A stretch of DNA of 64,000 nt, taken from Acanthosepion esculentum (lineage: Eukaryota > Mollusca > Cephalopoda > Sepiida > Sepiidae). Location: positions 32,047,603 through 32,111,602 of the forward strand of contig OZ038509.1 in assembly GCA_964036315.1 (NCBI GenBank), written 5' to 3'. Positions 42,260-53,886 of the stretch are shown here, piece after piece (the first letter of the stretch is position 1; each line of letters starts with the position of its first letter). The position numbers were made by a program, and so were the translations under genes. The notes beneath the pieces are model-generated. The model worked only from the letters and a program-made list of their open reading frames with translations. It had not been told where the DNA came from and made no database searches.

Positions 42260-43857
42260 TTTAAAATTAGAAAGCACGTGAACATTTTGACGGACTGAAA
42301 GGATTATTATAATCGTTTACTTCCTTTGGTCTCTGGTGTATACTCATTTATTTCTGGGTCCCGACTGAGCAGTTTTGAAAAAAAAATCGTACATATTTTA
42401 CATAGATAAAAGCCCTTCGTAAGATGTGGGCTGTACTTATGAGTACATTTTTTGTATTTCTTTAAGGCATGGGCTGCCAGAGATTCCTTCAATGAGCCTA
42501 TTGAAATCTTTTACAATCAATCCGAGGGCTCCAACTACAACTGGAATTGTTAATGCCCTCATGCGCCACATTTTTGAGATTTTGATTTCAAGGTCCTTGT
42601 ATTGATAGTTTTTTGAAGATCTTCAAAGATACATTGCAGTATGCAGAGACTGCCATTGTCAGTAAGAAGGCACGTTTTGTTTCTGCGGTCTCTGATCACC
42701 ATATCTGGGCGATTAGATTTGATTGTTCTGTCTGTGTGTATTGTAAAGTCCCATAAAATTGTTACAGGTCTTATCTCCGTAGCCGGGTCTCGGTGGTGTT
42801 CATGCCATTTTCTTGCAGTTTCCTTTTCGTAAGTGTTGCAGATTTTCCAGTGTAGATATTGTCCCACACTTACGTGTCAGGTTTTATAGATATGCCAGTA
42901 CCGTGCAACATGATACAAGATGGTCAATTGTTTCTGAATATTTATCACAGAATCTGCATTTTGGACTAACCATTTTTCAGTATGTGTGTTTGGTAATTTC
43001 TAGTTAGCAAGCATTTGTCCTGTGTCGCAAGAATAAAACCTTCAGTTTCAGCTTTTAACCCTGCACCACGTAGTCACTGATGGGTAAGGGGCTTGTGTAC
43101 ATCAGCTTGTTTGGTACGGGCAGAGTATTGACCATGAAGCGGTTTATCTTGTCATCGTTTCTGTATCTGGTCGGTTGCATTAGCCTTTGCTTTCTTTTTT
43201 AAGTATTTTGTAGCTTCAGTCGGTGCATTCTGCTTTTCTTGTATTTTTCCACCCACTTGAAACTCCATTTTGAAATTGTTGTCTTCCATTATTACTGAAT
43301 AAAGTCGCTTACTACTTTCATGTTCTTTGACACAGATCATCATGCAGTCTTCTGTAGTTCCTAGCTATTTTTGAAGGCCAATTGTTGTAGTTTTGTAAGA
43401 TAGTTCTAGTTGAACTAATTGTCTGCCTTCTTCGGATCTGGGCACATACAGACGATCAACTTCAGTCTTGGGATGATGCATGTGGTGGCAGGTGAGAAGC
43501 TTTCTCGTTTTGGCGTCCAATCGTTAATGTCAGCTATAATCCAGTTAAGAATGTTGAAGCTGTATTGCACCACAAAGACAGCCAAATGTTTATGTTTGAT
43601 ATTCTGTTTTTTGAATTCAGCTCGGTATTCAGTACCAGACGCACACGCCTCTAGTACTCCTTTTTTTACCTTCTCCTTCATTTGGATATGCTGTATTCCA
43701 TCTCCTTCGCTAATTCCTAGGTACCTATCGCCTTCATTTTGTTCCACTTTCCTATTTTTTGTGTCAAAATCTAAATTTATTGAGTATGTTTCTCTAATTC
43801 TTCTTCAAAAATTCCTCGTCGTATATTCAGTCGGTTGGCGATGATAGTACCTTTGGT
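42260..43857 (-). pseudogene. R2-like non-LTR element: RT thumb and restriction-like endonuclease, C-terminal part
   Basis: Seen on the minus strand: YLGISEGDGIQHIQMKEKV, AVFVVQYSFNILNWIIADI, a degenerate stretch with CVKEHESSKRLYSVIM, GQYLHWKICNTYEKETARKW, HRDPATEIRPVTILWDF, SNRPDMVIRDRRNKTCLLTD and in shifted frames VVVGALGLIVKDFNR and CLKEIQK. Family knowledge: PD followed by D after 12-14 residues in the C-terminal domain is the restriction-like endonuclease of R2-type retrotransposons. The N-terminal RT continues at 46757-46938; a LINE lies between. Many stops; dead. Confidence 0.65.
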
Positions 43858-43860
43858 GTG

Positions 43861-46740
43861 ATTTTTTTTTTTTTTTTTTTTTTAAGCATATCACCCCGAG
43901 CAAGGCCGGTGGCCACTATCACGCAAGGGGTTACAGAAGGGTTGGAGGAAGAGCAGATAGGAGTGGTAAAGGAAGGGATGTGGAGAAAGAGAAGGACGGA
44001 GGGCCGATCGAGGCAGGAGGGTTACGGAAGATATAGAGCGAGAGCAGATAGGAATGGAAGATGTCAGGAAGTGGATAGATCAAGGCAACTGGAGATGACG
44101 ATTGACGCTACACTTAAACCGTTGGAGATTGTATTTGTCAGGGAAACAGTAATAGGGAAGGGAGTTCCATAGGCGAGATGTGCGAGACATGAAGCTATTG
44201 GAGTAGAAAAGACGTCTACACCTAACAGTTTCAACGGTGAAGGGGTGGGAACGGGATGCCAGCCTCGTAGGACGCTTGAATTCACGAGGCTTAGGGACAA
44301 GTGAAAGCAGCTCCTCAGAGCAATTACCGTGGAAGTACTTGTAGAAAAGGCAGAGTGATGCAACATTGCGTCTGTGAGAGAGCGACTGCAGACGAGATGA
44401 CAGATCAGGGCCAATCACATTGCATATCCGTCTCTGGATCTTATCAAGAACCCCGAGGCAACACGCAGGGGCCCCAGACCATAAATGGCAGCAATACTCC
44501 ATGCAAGGTCGAATGGTAGACTTATAGATTTGGAGGATCGATTCAGGGGAGAAGAATTTCCTGGCTCGGCACAGGGAACCAACTTTTTTAGCGGTGGATG
44601 ATGCAATTGACTCGATGTATTTGTTCCATCTCAGATCAGCGGACAGCGTGAGACCGAGCAGCCGCAGAGAGGAACTCTCGTGAAGTTGGTCCTCAGACAT
44701 TCTGATGGGATGCAGGGATGGGTCCTTGTGGTGGTTAATGGAGAGCAATTTTGTTTTAGAGGCGTTAAAGTTGACCATCCATTTCTCTCCCCAGTCCACA
44801 ACCAATTGGAGGTCCTTTTCAATTTGAGCTGCCAGGTTAATTTTGTCCGCCTCAGTAGATTTGTGCGTGAGGCAGGAGTAAATAGTAGTGTCGTCAGCGT
44901 AGATACCGACTTGGGAGTCTATGGCGTCTGGAAGGTCATTTATAAATATGAGGAACAGAGTAGGGCCAAGGATGGAGCCTTGAGGAACGCCATCAGTAGT
45001 GGAAGGATCCACTGAGAACAACCTTCAAATCCCGGTTTGATAGGAACGATTGAATTAGGTCAAACAATCGACCTGTGATACCATAACCCCGGAGCTTGCG
45101 AAGGAGGCCGGCATGCCAAACCCTATCGAATGCCTTGGAGATGTCAAGGGCCACGGCACGGGCTTCGCCGTTACTATGGATAGCTTGGTAGACAAATTCA
45201 GTGATGGCCGTAAGCACATCGGCAGTAGACCGGGCAAAGCGGAAACCATACTGCTTGTCTGAGAGCAGATCGTGGGATATCAGGTGAGTAGTCACTTCAG
45301 CGTTGATAATGGCCTCTAAGACTTTGCCGAAGATGGGAAGGAGACTGATAGGACGGTAATTAGAAGGGTTGGAGGGGTCGCCAGAGTTCTTAAAGACAGG
45401 AACAATGGTAGAGGACTTCCAGCAGTCAGGAAAACAGGAGTCCTTGAGGCAGCGGTTGTACAATTTAGAGAGGGCAGGTGCCAGTTCAGGTGCGCATTTC
45501 TTCAGGACAATGGCTGGTATTCCATCACCGCCGGTAGCCTTGTGGGGATCTAAGTTAGAAATAATGCCCAGTACCGACGACGGGGTTATGTGCAAGCCGT
45601 CCAGTAGGGCCTCAGTTCTGGGAGGGAAGTCGGGCAAGGGTACCCCAGAGGAGTCAAGCATAGAATTGGAAGAAAACTTTCGAGCGAAGCATTCGGCCTT
45701 GTCGGCAGAGGTGGTCAGGACCTCAAACTGATTGAACAGCGGAGGAATGGAGGGTTTGTTACTATTCAGAACGCTCTTGCAGAGGCGCCAATAGTCCTTG
45801 GAGCCAAATTTGCGGGATGCAATACGTTCCTTCATCCGAGCTGCAAATAGTGCCTTGGCATTGTCGAGGGTACGCTTACACTCATTGCGTGCAGAGGTAA
45901 ATAGACGTCTGTTGAAGTCGGACATGTCACTACGAAAACGGTGGAAGAAGTGGTTCCTATGGGCAATGGCGGCTGAGCAAGCAGCTGTGAACCAGGGGGA
46001 GGAGCGCGGTTTGACCTTGAATTTCCTGGAGGGGATGAAAGCTTCGATACCGGCTTTGATCCAGGAGGAGAACTCAGAAGCACAGTCATGAGTGGAGAGC
46101 TTAAATACAGCATCCCAGGGGACATCGCGGAGGAAGTCCCGAAACGAGTCCCAGTCAGCCCGTTCGTAGCAGAAAGTGGTTCTGGTGGTAGGAGGTTCTT
46201 TGCAGGGGGTGGGGCTGAAGGAGATACTAACAGACACGACAGCATGATCGGAGTTACCGATAGGACAGAGCTGCGTGGCACTACACGACTCAGGGATGGA
46301 GGTAAAACATAGGTCGAGGAGTGAGGGCTTACAGTCACGATTGTAGGAAAAACGCGTGGGGAAATCGATTATCTGGGTGAGGGATTGAGAGATTGAAAAG
46401 TTAAGAGTATGAACGCCAGCGAGGTCAGTGGTAGCGTTCTGTAGCCACTGGTTGTGATGGGCGTTGGAATCACCAAACACAAATATGTGAGCGGACGGAT
46501 GGACAGAGAGGGCCTTATCAACGCTGTCAGAAATGACATCGAGTATCCCGCAGTCCTGAGAGGATGGAGAGCGGTAGAGGAAGAAAAGATAGCTTACAGC
46601 ATTGAGAAGAGATAGGCGGAGACATAAGTAGGAATGATCCGGCGATTCGAGAGAGGTCTCTCTAGCCAGAGGGAGATGGTCCTTGACGTAGACACCCAGA
46701 CCATGCATGTGGGTTAGAGAGTCTTTTACGTATGATGTGG
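43861..46740 (-). pseudogene. Jockey/CR1-like LINE, endonuclease and RT, poly(A) end, nearly intact
   Basis: Seen: a poly(A) tail (T-run at 43861-43883 on the + strand) after GGGGTGATATGCTTAA. The coding frame on the minus strand has an AP-endonuclease-like domain (GVYVKDHLPLARE, FVFGDSNAHHNQWL, GNSDHAVVSVSIS), the RT (NSGDPSNPSNYRPISLLP, VALDISKAFDRVWHAGLL, then a frameshift near 45005, VPQGSILGPTLF, VGIYADDTTIYSC), and the tail RLWNSLPYYCFPDKYNLQRF ending at 44080. The 587-codon frame from 46756 begins with about ten residues (MGMWKTTSY) that belong to the disrupted R2-like element. 5'-truncated inside the endonuclease; one frameshift. The least damaged of four copies. Confidence 0.85.
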
Positions 46741-46938
46741 TTTTCCACATTCCCATTTACTATTACGGGGAAGACTTTTTTTCTAAAGTCTTTAGGATCT
46801 AAGAGTGTAACACACTATCAAAGGCTTTACGGTAATCTATCCACGAGGTGCTAAAATTTCTACATCGTCTCCTGCAATTTGCCAGGATCATTATGTTTAT
46901 CAGTAGTTGATCTTTGCAACCATATGAACCTCTCCGGC
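46741..46938 (-). pseudogene. R2-like RT fragment upstream of the LINE insertion
   Basis: Seen on the minus strand: CRRGSYGCKDQLLINIMIL, RNFSTSWIDYRKAFDSVLHS (catalytic D) and ILKTLEKK, then VIVNGNVENHI and MGMWKTT next to the LINE's 5' end. It is the RT region that precedes the part at 42260-43857. The segment that should carry the YMDD box is absent on both sides of the LINE, so insertion was accompanied or followed by deletion. Confidence 0.65.
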
Positions 46939-46942
46939 ATCC

Positions 46943-46944
<2 letters not shown>

Positions 46945-47001
<57 letters not shown>
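46945..47001. repeat. (TTA)n microsatellite
   Basis: About 57 bp of TTA/ATT trinucleotide, the only trinucleotide array in the window. Confidence 0.95.
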
Positions 47002-47002
<1 letters not shown>

Positions 47003-48289
47003 TGTCCATATATCATCTCTCCCTATGATATGCTCATAAATTTAAACAGGCTTTCATCATATATGAGAATGGTAAGGAAAAATTAGCATGACACCATCTT
47101 GACCATTGAAATGTGTTCACTGGTAAAAGATACCCACTTTAAACAATTCTATTTTCCCTATCTTTTTATGAATAGTAAAATATAATTTTCAAAATCCAGT
47201 TATGGAATCATTAAATTGACTAGTTTTCAATGAATCCTGTTTCTATAATGACTATTTAGAAAATTTTTAATTACAAACTTTCAGTGTTTCAGTTGAATAC
47301 ATCAAACATGGTAATTGAATTAATTTTAGACAATAAAATTGACATGACAAAATATTGAAAAAAAATACTAAAGCTATCTTTAAATTCACGAAAGAAAAAT
47401 GACTAATTATTAATTTTTTGGCAATTAAAATTTCAAAGATAATATTTAAATTATTGGAATGAATTTTAAAACTTTTATAAAAAATCTGTCAGTTTTTTAT
47501 ATTAGAAAACTTTACGTACAAGCAACTGACATTTTTAATGAGCTTATAAAATTTGCATTGATACTTGTTAGATAAAAAAACGTCAATATAAATATTAATA
47601 TTTTAGATTCTAGACAATAGCTAAACTAAAACATGATTCAACAGGATTTAACTTTTTATGCTGTTGATCTTTATGATAAAAGCATGAAATTACTGTCAAA
47701 TTATTAATATTCTGTTTGGAGTGATCAAATCAATATGTATGTGTTAATTTCAAAGGGGCAGATTGATTCAGTGTTAATAATGAACAAAAACACAGGATAT
47801 AATTTGGGAGACTTTATTTTATGTATAAAAAAGAATCAAACTGCCCGCCAATTTTGGCAGTTACAAACAGATCACGTGACATGCTGCCGTGTAGTGATAT
47901 CAAGTAGTGCGGAGATAGGGCGTACAGCCGCATCACTACATGAGCAAAGAACTACTTGAGTTGATATATTTAACATACCCTATTCAACTGGAGTTAGTGC
48001 CCTCAAATAAAAAACTTTATTTAAATCATTCAGTTTGCCCCATTCCTTTGTCAAACAAATATTTTATTAAGTATGTAAAAGGAAACTTTTTTATAACACT
48101 TTTCACATTTGAAACATATATTTTCACAATATAAAGTTTGTTGCCACATTTTTATTACACAGCGTCAATAGTTTTCAAAAGTTTTTTTAAAGTTTTCTTC
48201 CGTTTTTTGTGGGGATATTGGGCACTCACTTTTTTTTCACACTAGAATGCAGTTCAAAGTCCATCAATTGATGTCTAAATTTTCCATTT
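47002..48289. other. No gene recognised
   Basis: AT-rich. Around 47890-47960 TGTAGTGATATCAAGTAGTG and CATCACTACATGAGCAAAGA suggest short inverted repeats, but no element can be delimited. The open frames at 47735 and 47940 lack any domain. Confidence 0.4.
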
Positions 48290-48291
48290 CT

Positions 48292-48780
48292 AGATCAGTT
48301 CATTGGTTTTGTGAATATATCAGCCATATTTTCTTCACTAGCTATGTGAAATACTCGTTTAGTTTCATTCTGTAATTCGTTTCTTATGAAATGGAATCTT
48401 ATATCTATATGTTTCGATCTGTGGTGGTGTATGGGATTTTTCGCTAAAGCTATGGCACTTTGACTGTCGCAATATAGTGCAAATGTACTTCTTTCTTTAT
48501 CCTTCATACGAACTTTTAGATAGTTTCCCTCCTGTGTCGCTGCACTAATAGACATATATTCTGCCTCACATGTGGATAGGGCAACTGTAGACTGTTTTCA
48601 TGTTTTTCACGAAATTAGTGGCCCTTTATCTGAAATCTTAAAACCGTATCCAGTTATACTATTTCTATATTGTGAGTTCGTCCAGTATGCGTCGCAAAAG
48701 CCTGTAAGGTTTATAGTGCCTTTTATGGGGTTGAACACTACATTTTGGTCTATTGTGCCCTTTATATACCCTTAAACAGG
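48292..48780 (-). pseudogene. Ty1/copia-like RNase H (end of pol)
   Basis: Seen on the minus strand: GYIKGTIDQNVVF, LTGFCDAYWTNSQYRNSI, KQSTVALSTCEAEYMSISA, FALYCDSQSAIALAKNPI, RSKHIDIRFHFIRNEL and HIASEENMADIFTKP, then a stop. Family knowledge: TGYCDADW, ALSTxEAEY and KHIDIRxHFIR are the diagnostic RNase H boxes at the end of copia pol. One stop in the N-terminal half (near 48590). The rest of pol is not present; the 5' part of a copia lies at 49960-50971 in the same orientation. Confidence 0.85.
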
Positions 48781-49370
48781 TTTCACTAACATCATATGCT
48801 CCACGTATGGTTTACTCATAAATTTGTGCATTAATTTGTTTTATTTTCAATTTTAAAATATAAAAATTGCTTTATTTTTATTATTTAATTTGTTCTTTTA
48901 ATTTGTCATTGCTATTCGAAACGGAAAAAGGTTCAATTGTATTATTTAATTTGTTTTTGTTATAAATAAAACTACACTTAGCAAAAAAAAATTATATTTC
49001 TTTACGGTAGTGCGTAGTGATTTTCTGCAAGGAAAGTCTGTAAAAGAAGTAAATAGGACAAAACCCACCGGAAGTACTACGCAGTGAATCAGTATTCATT
49101 ATGTCAGTAATGGGGGACGAATGACCAACAAGAAGTCTGTATTTTTTTGGCCGATAGCTCCAAAACGGTAGGTTTCTTCATAATTTAATTGTTAATTTAA
49201 GTTCAGCATGTACATTTGCACGGAATTATGAGGATTTTGGAAAATTTTAAGGGATATTCAGTTCCTTGGTCGCTTCTAACATATTTTATATTGCCATAAG
49301 GTGCAATATCAGCTATAATCTTTTAAAAAGCTTTTACCGCATCATTTTTAATTTTATAAGTCGCATGAGC
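48781..49370. other. No gene recognised
   Basis: AT-rich sequence between copia and LINE fragments; no motif seen. Confidence 0.45.
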
Positions 49371-49962
49371 CTTGTTGCTCTAGATATATCGAAGATGTTT
49401 GACAGGGTTTGACATGCTGGCCTTCTACGTAAGCTTCAGGGATACGGTATTACAGGACGATTATTTGATTTAAGCCAATCATTCCTGTTTAACCATGAAG
49501 TGAAAGTTGTCCTGAATGGGTTCTCTTCCATTTCCTCCCATACGAACGCTGGTGTTCCTCAAGATTCTATCCTTGGTCCTACATTGTTTCTGATCTTTAT
49601 CAAAGATCTTCCTGGCGTCACCAGTTCTCAAGTCGTCATCTCCGCAGACGACACTACCATTTACTCCTGTCTCAATAGTATATCCAGCATTGCTGACAAA
49701 GTTAACCTGGCCGTTGGTCGCGAAAACGACATCCAATCTGTGGTTGACTGAGGCAGGGAATGACTTGTGAATTTTAATGCATCCAAAACGAAACTGCTGT
49801 CATTTACTCGCCATAGAGAAACGTCTCTGCCTCCTATCAGCTAGGTTGATCCTCAGCTACACGAGAGAGCCTCACTGCGCCTTCTTGGTCTCACGTTTTC
49901 TACTGACATGAGGTGGAACAAATACATTGATTCAATAACTGCATCTACCGCAAGGAAAGTGG
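49371..49962 (+). pseudogene. Jockey-like LINE RT fragment
   Basis: Seen: LDISKMFDRV, HAGLLRKLQGYGITGRLFDL, VPQDSILGPTLFLIF, the box VISADDTTIYSC (Y to S before ADD), SKTKLLSFTRH and LRLLGLTFSTDMRWNKYI, ending ASTARKVA at 49962 where copia sequence starts. Stops at several points. The same family as 18482 and 43861, but older. Truncated on both sides. Confidence 0.8.
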
Positions 49963-50971
49963 CTTAACTTTCTTCGGAGAAATTACATTATTCAAATAAT
50001 ACAGTTTTCCTTTCTTATGGATTTTAAATTTCGTTCCTTTTACAATAAATATTGCAGAGTTAGGTTTAAATTCTACATTAGCACCGTTTTCCGTCGCCGC
50101 CTGCACAGAGAAAATATTATTATTAAAAGAAGGAATATACAATACATCTTTTAGAATGTTTCTATGGACCTTTCCATTTGTATTAGTCATTTCAATAAAA
50201 GCAGATATCTTTTTAACGCCAAATTATTATATCTACTACCATCTGTTAGCTCTACAACATGGCGGGAAGAATCTAAATCTTTATCAAAATTAATAAACTT
50301 AGATTCATCATTCCAACTATGGGGTGTAGCCCCGCAATTCACTAACAAATCAAAATTGGAAGAATCACAAGTGTCATTAACAGAAAAAAATATAAGAATT
50401 GTGCTTATCTGATACGTTTTTTTATCAAATCCTTCTCAGTGTGTGAGCATTCGTCTTTTCATCTTCTGCAAAACTTTGTGCCATGTGATGTAGTTTTACA
50501 ATTTTTACACCAACGTGTGTGCTTTTTATAATTTTCAGATTTGTGCCCGTATTTTCTGCAAGAAAAACATGATCCATTAAATCTGTTAAAATCTTGGTGT
50601 GGATGTTGTTGGCCGACTGCTGTATTTTCTTTCTTTTACTCTACTACTTTGAGTTTTCTCTATCTCTTCAAAAATTCTCAAGGCTGTTTTGAAATTTTGG
50701 AAGGTCATAGAGGCGTCTCTCTGCGTTATTACAGTGGCGAATGATTTATATTCACTCGGTAGAGCTTTTATATAGTCATAGCTATAAGCAATCCATCATT
50801 TATCGTTTCTCCAGCATTCTTTAAAAATGTAGCTGCGTTCTCAGCTCCTATCACATAGCCTGTAATGGTCTCGTCCGGCCTTTTCTGTAACGAAGTCAAT
50901 TCAGTAAACAAGGCTATCTTGGCTTTCCTCGTGGCAGGTAATGTTCTCTTAAAATTAAGTAATTTTGCCAT
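49960..50971 (-). pseudogene. Ty1/copia-like gag, zinc knuckle and protease fragment
   Basis: Seen on the minus strand: MAKLLNFKRTLPATRKAKI, TELTSLQKRPDETITGYV and LKNAGETINDGLLIAM (gag), a knuckle CFSCRKYGHKSEN and WCKNCKTTSH, then the protease-like DLLVNCGATPHSW, where the catalytic D of the usual DSGA is N, and KDVLYIPSFNNNIFSVQAA with AIFIVKGTKFKIHKKGKLYYL (pre-integrase region). Family knowledge: typical copia order. Several frameshifts; cut off at 49962 by the LINE fragment. Confidence 0.75.
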
Positions 50972-51559
50972 AATTGTATTTTTCCGTAGTGGAAATATTG
51001 ATTATTTTGCTTGAATTTGTTTAAAGATCGCAAAAACTGATAGTTAAATTGGCAAAATAGTCAGTAATTTTACTTGATTTACATAGAGCTTGTGATGCTA
51101 TTATTAGCATACTGACAATGTGGTTGAATTTTATTTACTCTTCTTGGAACCGAGAGATAAAAACCAACTTGTAAAAGTATTTTCTTTGGAACTAAGTTGA
51201 TAATAAATTGTCTGTTGATTCTTTAAGTAAACACAAATCTTTTCATTGAACTTATTTCAATAAGTTCATATGTACTGAAATGATATTCATAAAATATGAT
51301 ATTAATAAGGTTTAATAATAATTTGTGAAATCTAAAATTGTTTGTAGGTCAAATAACCAGGGTTGCAATAAAAGGCACCTCCAACAACAATTATTATTTT
51401 TTCTTATCTTATTTCTTTTTCTTCATCATGTGCTCAAAACTTATATATGGTTAACTCATAGAGAAGTAAAAGTTAGAGATTGTATTAGACAATATAACAA
51501 CATTTTGAAGCATGCCAGAAACTCAGAATTATATGAAGTCATTTTTTTGCCAGTAAATA
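50972..51559. other. No gene confirmed
   Basis: AT-rich. The frame at 51325-51582 (+) contains a hydrophobic run but no recognised domain. Confidence 0.4.
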
Positions 51560-51803
51560 TTTTGATCAATGAAAAATGTTGACTTTCGATAGATTCTTTT
51601 CGATTGTAGATGTGATTGGTAGGAAAATATATTCTTTGATTTTTCAGGAGGGTCTGTTTTTTGTTTTGTTTTGGAATATTTAATGGGCCTTTTGTTTCGC
51701 ATTGAATATAAAATAATTAGGGCACTAGTGAAGTTTGAAAGGGAGGATCCCATTGGTAATCTAAATTTTTGGTTGTAACAATCATTATTAAATCTGAAGT
51801 AGC
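51560..51803 (-). pseudogene. PLE RT fragment next to the gypsy insertion
   Basis: Seen on the minus strand, beginning at the insertion point: CYFRFNNDCYNQKFRLPMGS, then SLSNFTSALIILYSMRNKRP. FxLPMGSxLS is the RT motif preceding the catalytic palm in PLEs. The coding frame appears to continue across the gypsy insertion into the right flank (57300-57340) with one GTAGC removed. Short and degraded. Confidence 0.5.
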
Positions 51804-52093
51804 TGTTGTGGTGGGATCCACCTAATCTGCATAGGTGACTACCAACTATATAAATAGTGGTTGGTACCGGAAGACGAGGGAAGAGGAAATCACGAGATCC
51901 AACTAGAGACTCTGATCGACTGCGGCTAGTCAACACATTCTCCAGGAACGTCTTCCCAGAAATATACAGAAATACTATATGTACTTATTGTGTACACTTT
52001 CTTGTTATAATACATTCTTGTTCTAAGTACATTTTGTGTTGCATTATTATTCCATGCATTAGGCGAGATTTAACATTGAGTCAAGACTCAACA
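51804..52093 (+). repeat. 5' LTR of gypsy element
   Basis: 290 bp, TGTTGTGGTGGGATCC to CAAGACTCAACA. Differs from the 3' LTR only at GATCGACTG/GATCGATTG and GAGATTTAAC/GAGATTCAAC. Confidence 0.95.
51847..51854 (+). promoter_or_regulatory. TATA-box-like element in the LTR
   Basis: TATATAAA, 43 bp inside the 5' LTR and repeated in the 3' LTR (about 57053). A plausible core promoter for element transcription; the start site cannot be told. Confidence 0.5.
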
Positions 52094-52204
52094 ATGGCGA
52101 CGAAGTAGAACGAACCATACGTCAAGTTTCAACAATGGCCACAAAGTAGAACGAACCATACGCCAAGTTTCAACAATGGCAAAGAAGTAGAACGAACCAT
52201 ACGG
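52089..52204 (+). repeat. Primer-binding region in three tandem 41-bp copies
   Basis: Seen: CAACAATGGCGACGAAGTAG starting at 52089 overlaps the LTR end and the expected primer-binding site (TGGCGACGA at 52095). Two further units start at 52130 (CAACAATGGCCACAAAGTAG) and 52171 (CAACAATGGCAAAGAAGTAG), each followed by AACGAACCATACG. Period 41 bp; only unit 1 has the TGGCGACGA shared with the gypsy at 22900. Confidence 0.8.
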
Positions 52205-52731
52205 AAAGAAGAAAGAATTAATAGTGAGAGTTTTCAACAATTGGGACAAGTCATTGAAGAACCCAGGCTGAAAAAAAAACTATTAATTCAAAGTCCAACG
52301 TTAACGTAACGACGAAGGATTCTGAACTTCTGGATATGTAAAACTCGTTAAAAGACGACTAAGCATAAAGGAACGTTTCACTCAGAAAAATTGAAAGGTG
52401 TCGTAAACGAATAACGGTAATTTTAAATTAAAAAATTTTTTTTTTAAATTATGTGTTCAACAATATAGTGACGAATTGCCTCTGATAAGAAAATCAGACG
52501 TGTCATTGAAATACGCGAACAGAAGTCGAAAACGAAAAAAAAAAAGTCCGACGCTCTCTGTTCACGAAAAAAAAAAATACCAAAGTTGATTAGCACGGGC
52601 GTGAATGTAAAAGCAAGACATAAAATAAAAAAGTCGTACGCTGTTTCGATTTTTTTGGTCAGCTTATATGAGATTCGTGGATACACAAATTAAAAGTATA
52701 TTCCTTGTTGCATGAACACTATCAGCTAAAG

Positions 52732-53886
52732 ATGGATGAACTATCCAAAGTCATATCTGAATTATTAAAATCCCAGCAGTTGAATCAACAACGTCAGCAA
52801 GAACAACAGATAGCATAGCAAGAACAACTGATAGCAATGCAAAAATATCAAGAACGTCAAGAGGAAAGACAACAAGAACAACAAATAGCGCTGCAAAAAT
52901 ATCAAGAACGTCAAGAGGAAAGACTTTTGGAAATTCAAAAGTTAACACTGGAGAAATTAAACAACTATCAGGCAAATGAGGGAAATTCTTCATATTCTAA
53001 TAACACCATATTTAATTCGCTGGAAACTTTCAACTATGTGCCAGACGAAGAAAAAACGTTTGAAGCGTACTTTAAACGATATGAAGATATTTTCTACACA
53101 GACTGTGAAAACTGGTCGAATTCAAGAAAAGTCAGTCTATTACTAAGAAAGCTAGGTACAGCAGAACATAGCAAATTTGTAGATTTTATTCTACCGAGAA
53201 AAACAACTGAATTGGAATTCTCGGAAACAGTGAAATTGCTAAAAGAGCTGTTTGGAGCAAATATGTCGCTTTGGCATAAGCGATGGTTATGCATGAATGT
53301 CTCTAAATCCGACGATCAGGATTACTTAACATATGCGTCTATAGTGAATAGACATTGTGACAATTTCAGATTGGCAAAGATTACGGTTGAAGAATTCAAG
53401 TGCTTAATTTTTGCTCAAGGACTGGTATCCAGTAAGAGTGCCGAAATAAGACGTAGAGTTTTGTCTAAACTCGAATCTGAACAAGGCCTTACCCTGCAAA
53501 AGTTAGCAGAGGAGTGTCAACGGGCCGTAAAGTTAAAGAAAGAGTCGCAAAAAATCGAAGAAGCTGGTATTGCTTATATTAAAAAAGTAAAAAAGCAGTC
53601 AAAGTACCCGTTAGAGAAAAATTGGAGAAAAAATTCAGCGTATTTTAATAATAGACAAGAAAATAAAAAGAACGAAAATAAAAAAGTCCCACCATATAAG
53701 TGCAGACGTTGTAACAAAAGACATTGGGAGGTAAATTGCCCATATAGAAATAAGAAATGTTTCGTGTGCCAAAAGAATGGTCACAAAGGATCGTGTTGTA
53801 AAACGAAAAAATTCAAGAGTCGAATTAGACAAACAAATTCGAATATCAAATCAGATAGAGAATTGAGGAAATATGTGACGACTTAA
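52732..53886 (+). pseudogene. Gypsy gag polyprotein (capsid and two zinc knuckles)
   Basis: Seen: ATG at 52732, 384 codons to the TAA at 53884. The N-terminus is a glutamine/glutamate-rich coiled-coil-like stretch with two KYQERQEER repeats; a TAG at 52816 (codon 29) sits where CAG would fit the repeat. The capsid-like part has LLLRKLGTAEHSKFVDFIL, LWHKRWLCMNV and KCLIFAQGLVSSKSAE. Two knuckles follow at codons about 323-358: CRRCNKRHWEVNC and CFVCQKNGHKGSC. Family knowledge: gag packages the element RNA. In the sister element the frame runs straight into the protease, so the TAA here is a mutation (a glutamate codon in the relative), not a family feature. A downstream ATG at 52837 could start a shortened gag. 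Confidence 0.85.

Noticed and set aside
46730..46756. Start of the 587-codon LINE frame taken as the true protein start
   Set aside because: The first residues (MGMWKTT) belong to the disrupted R2-like element; the LINE is 5'-truncated and the ATG is fortuitous.
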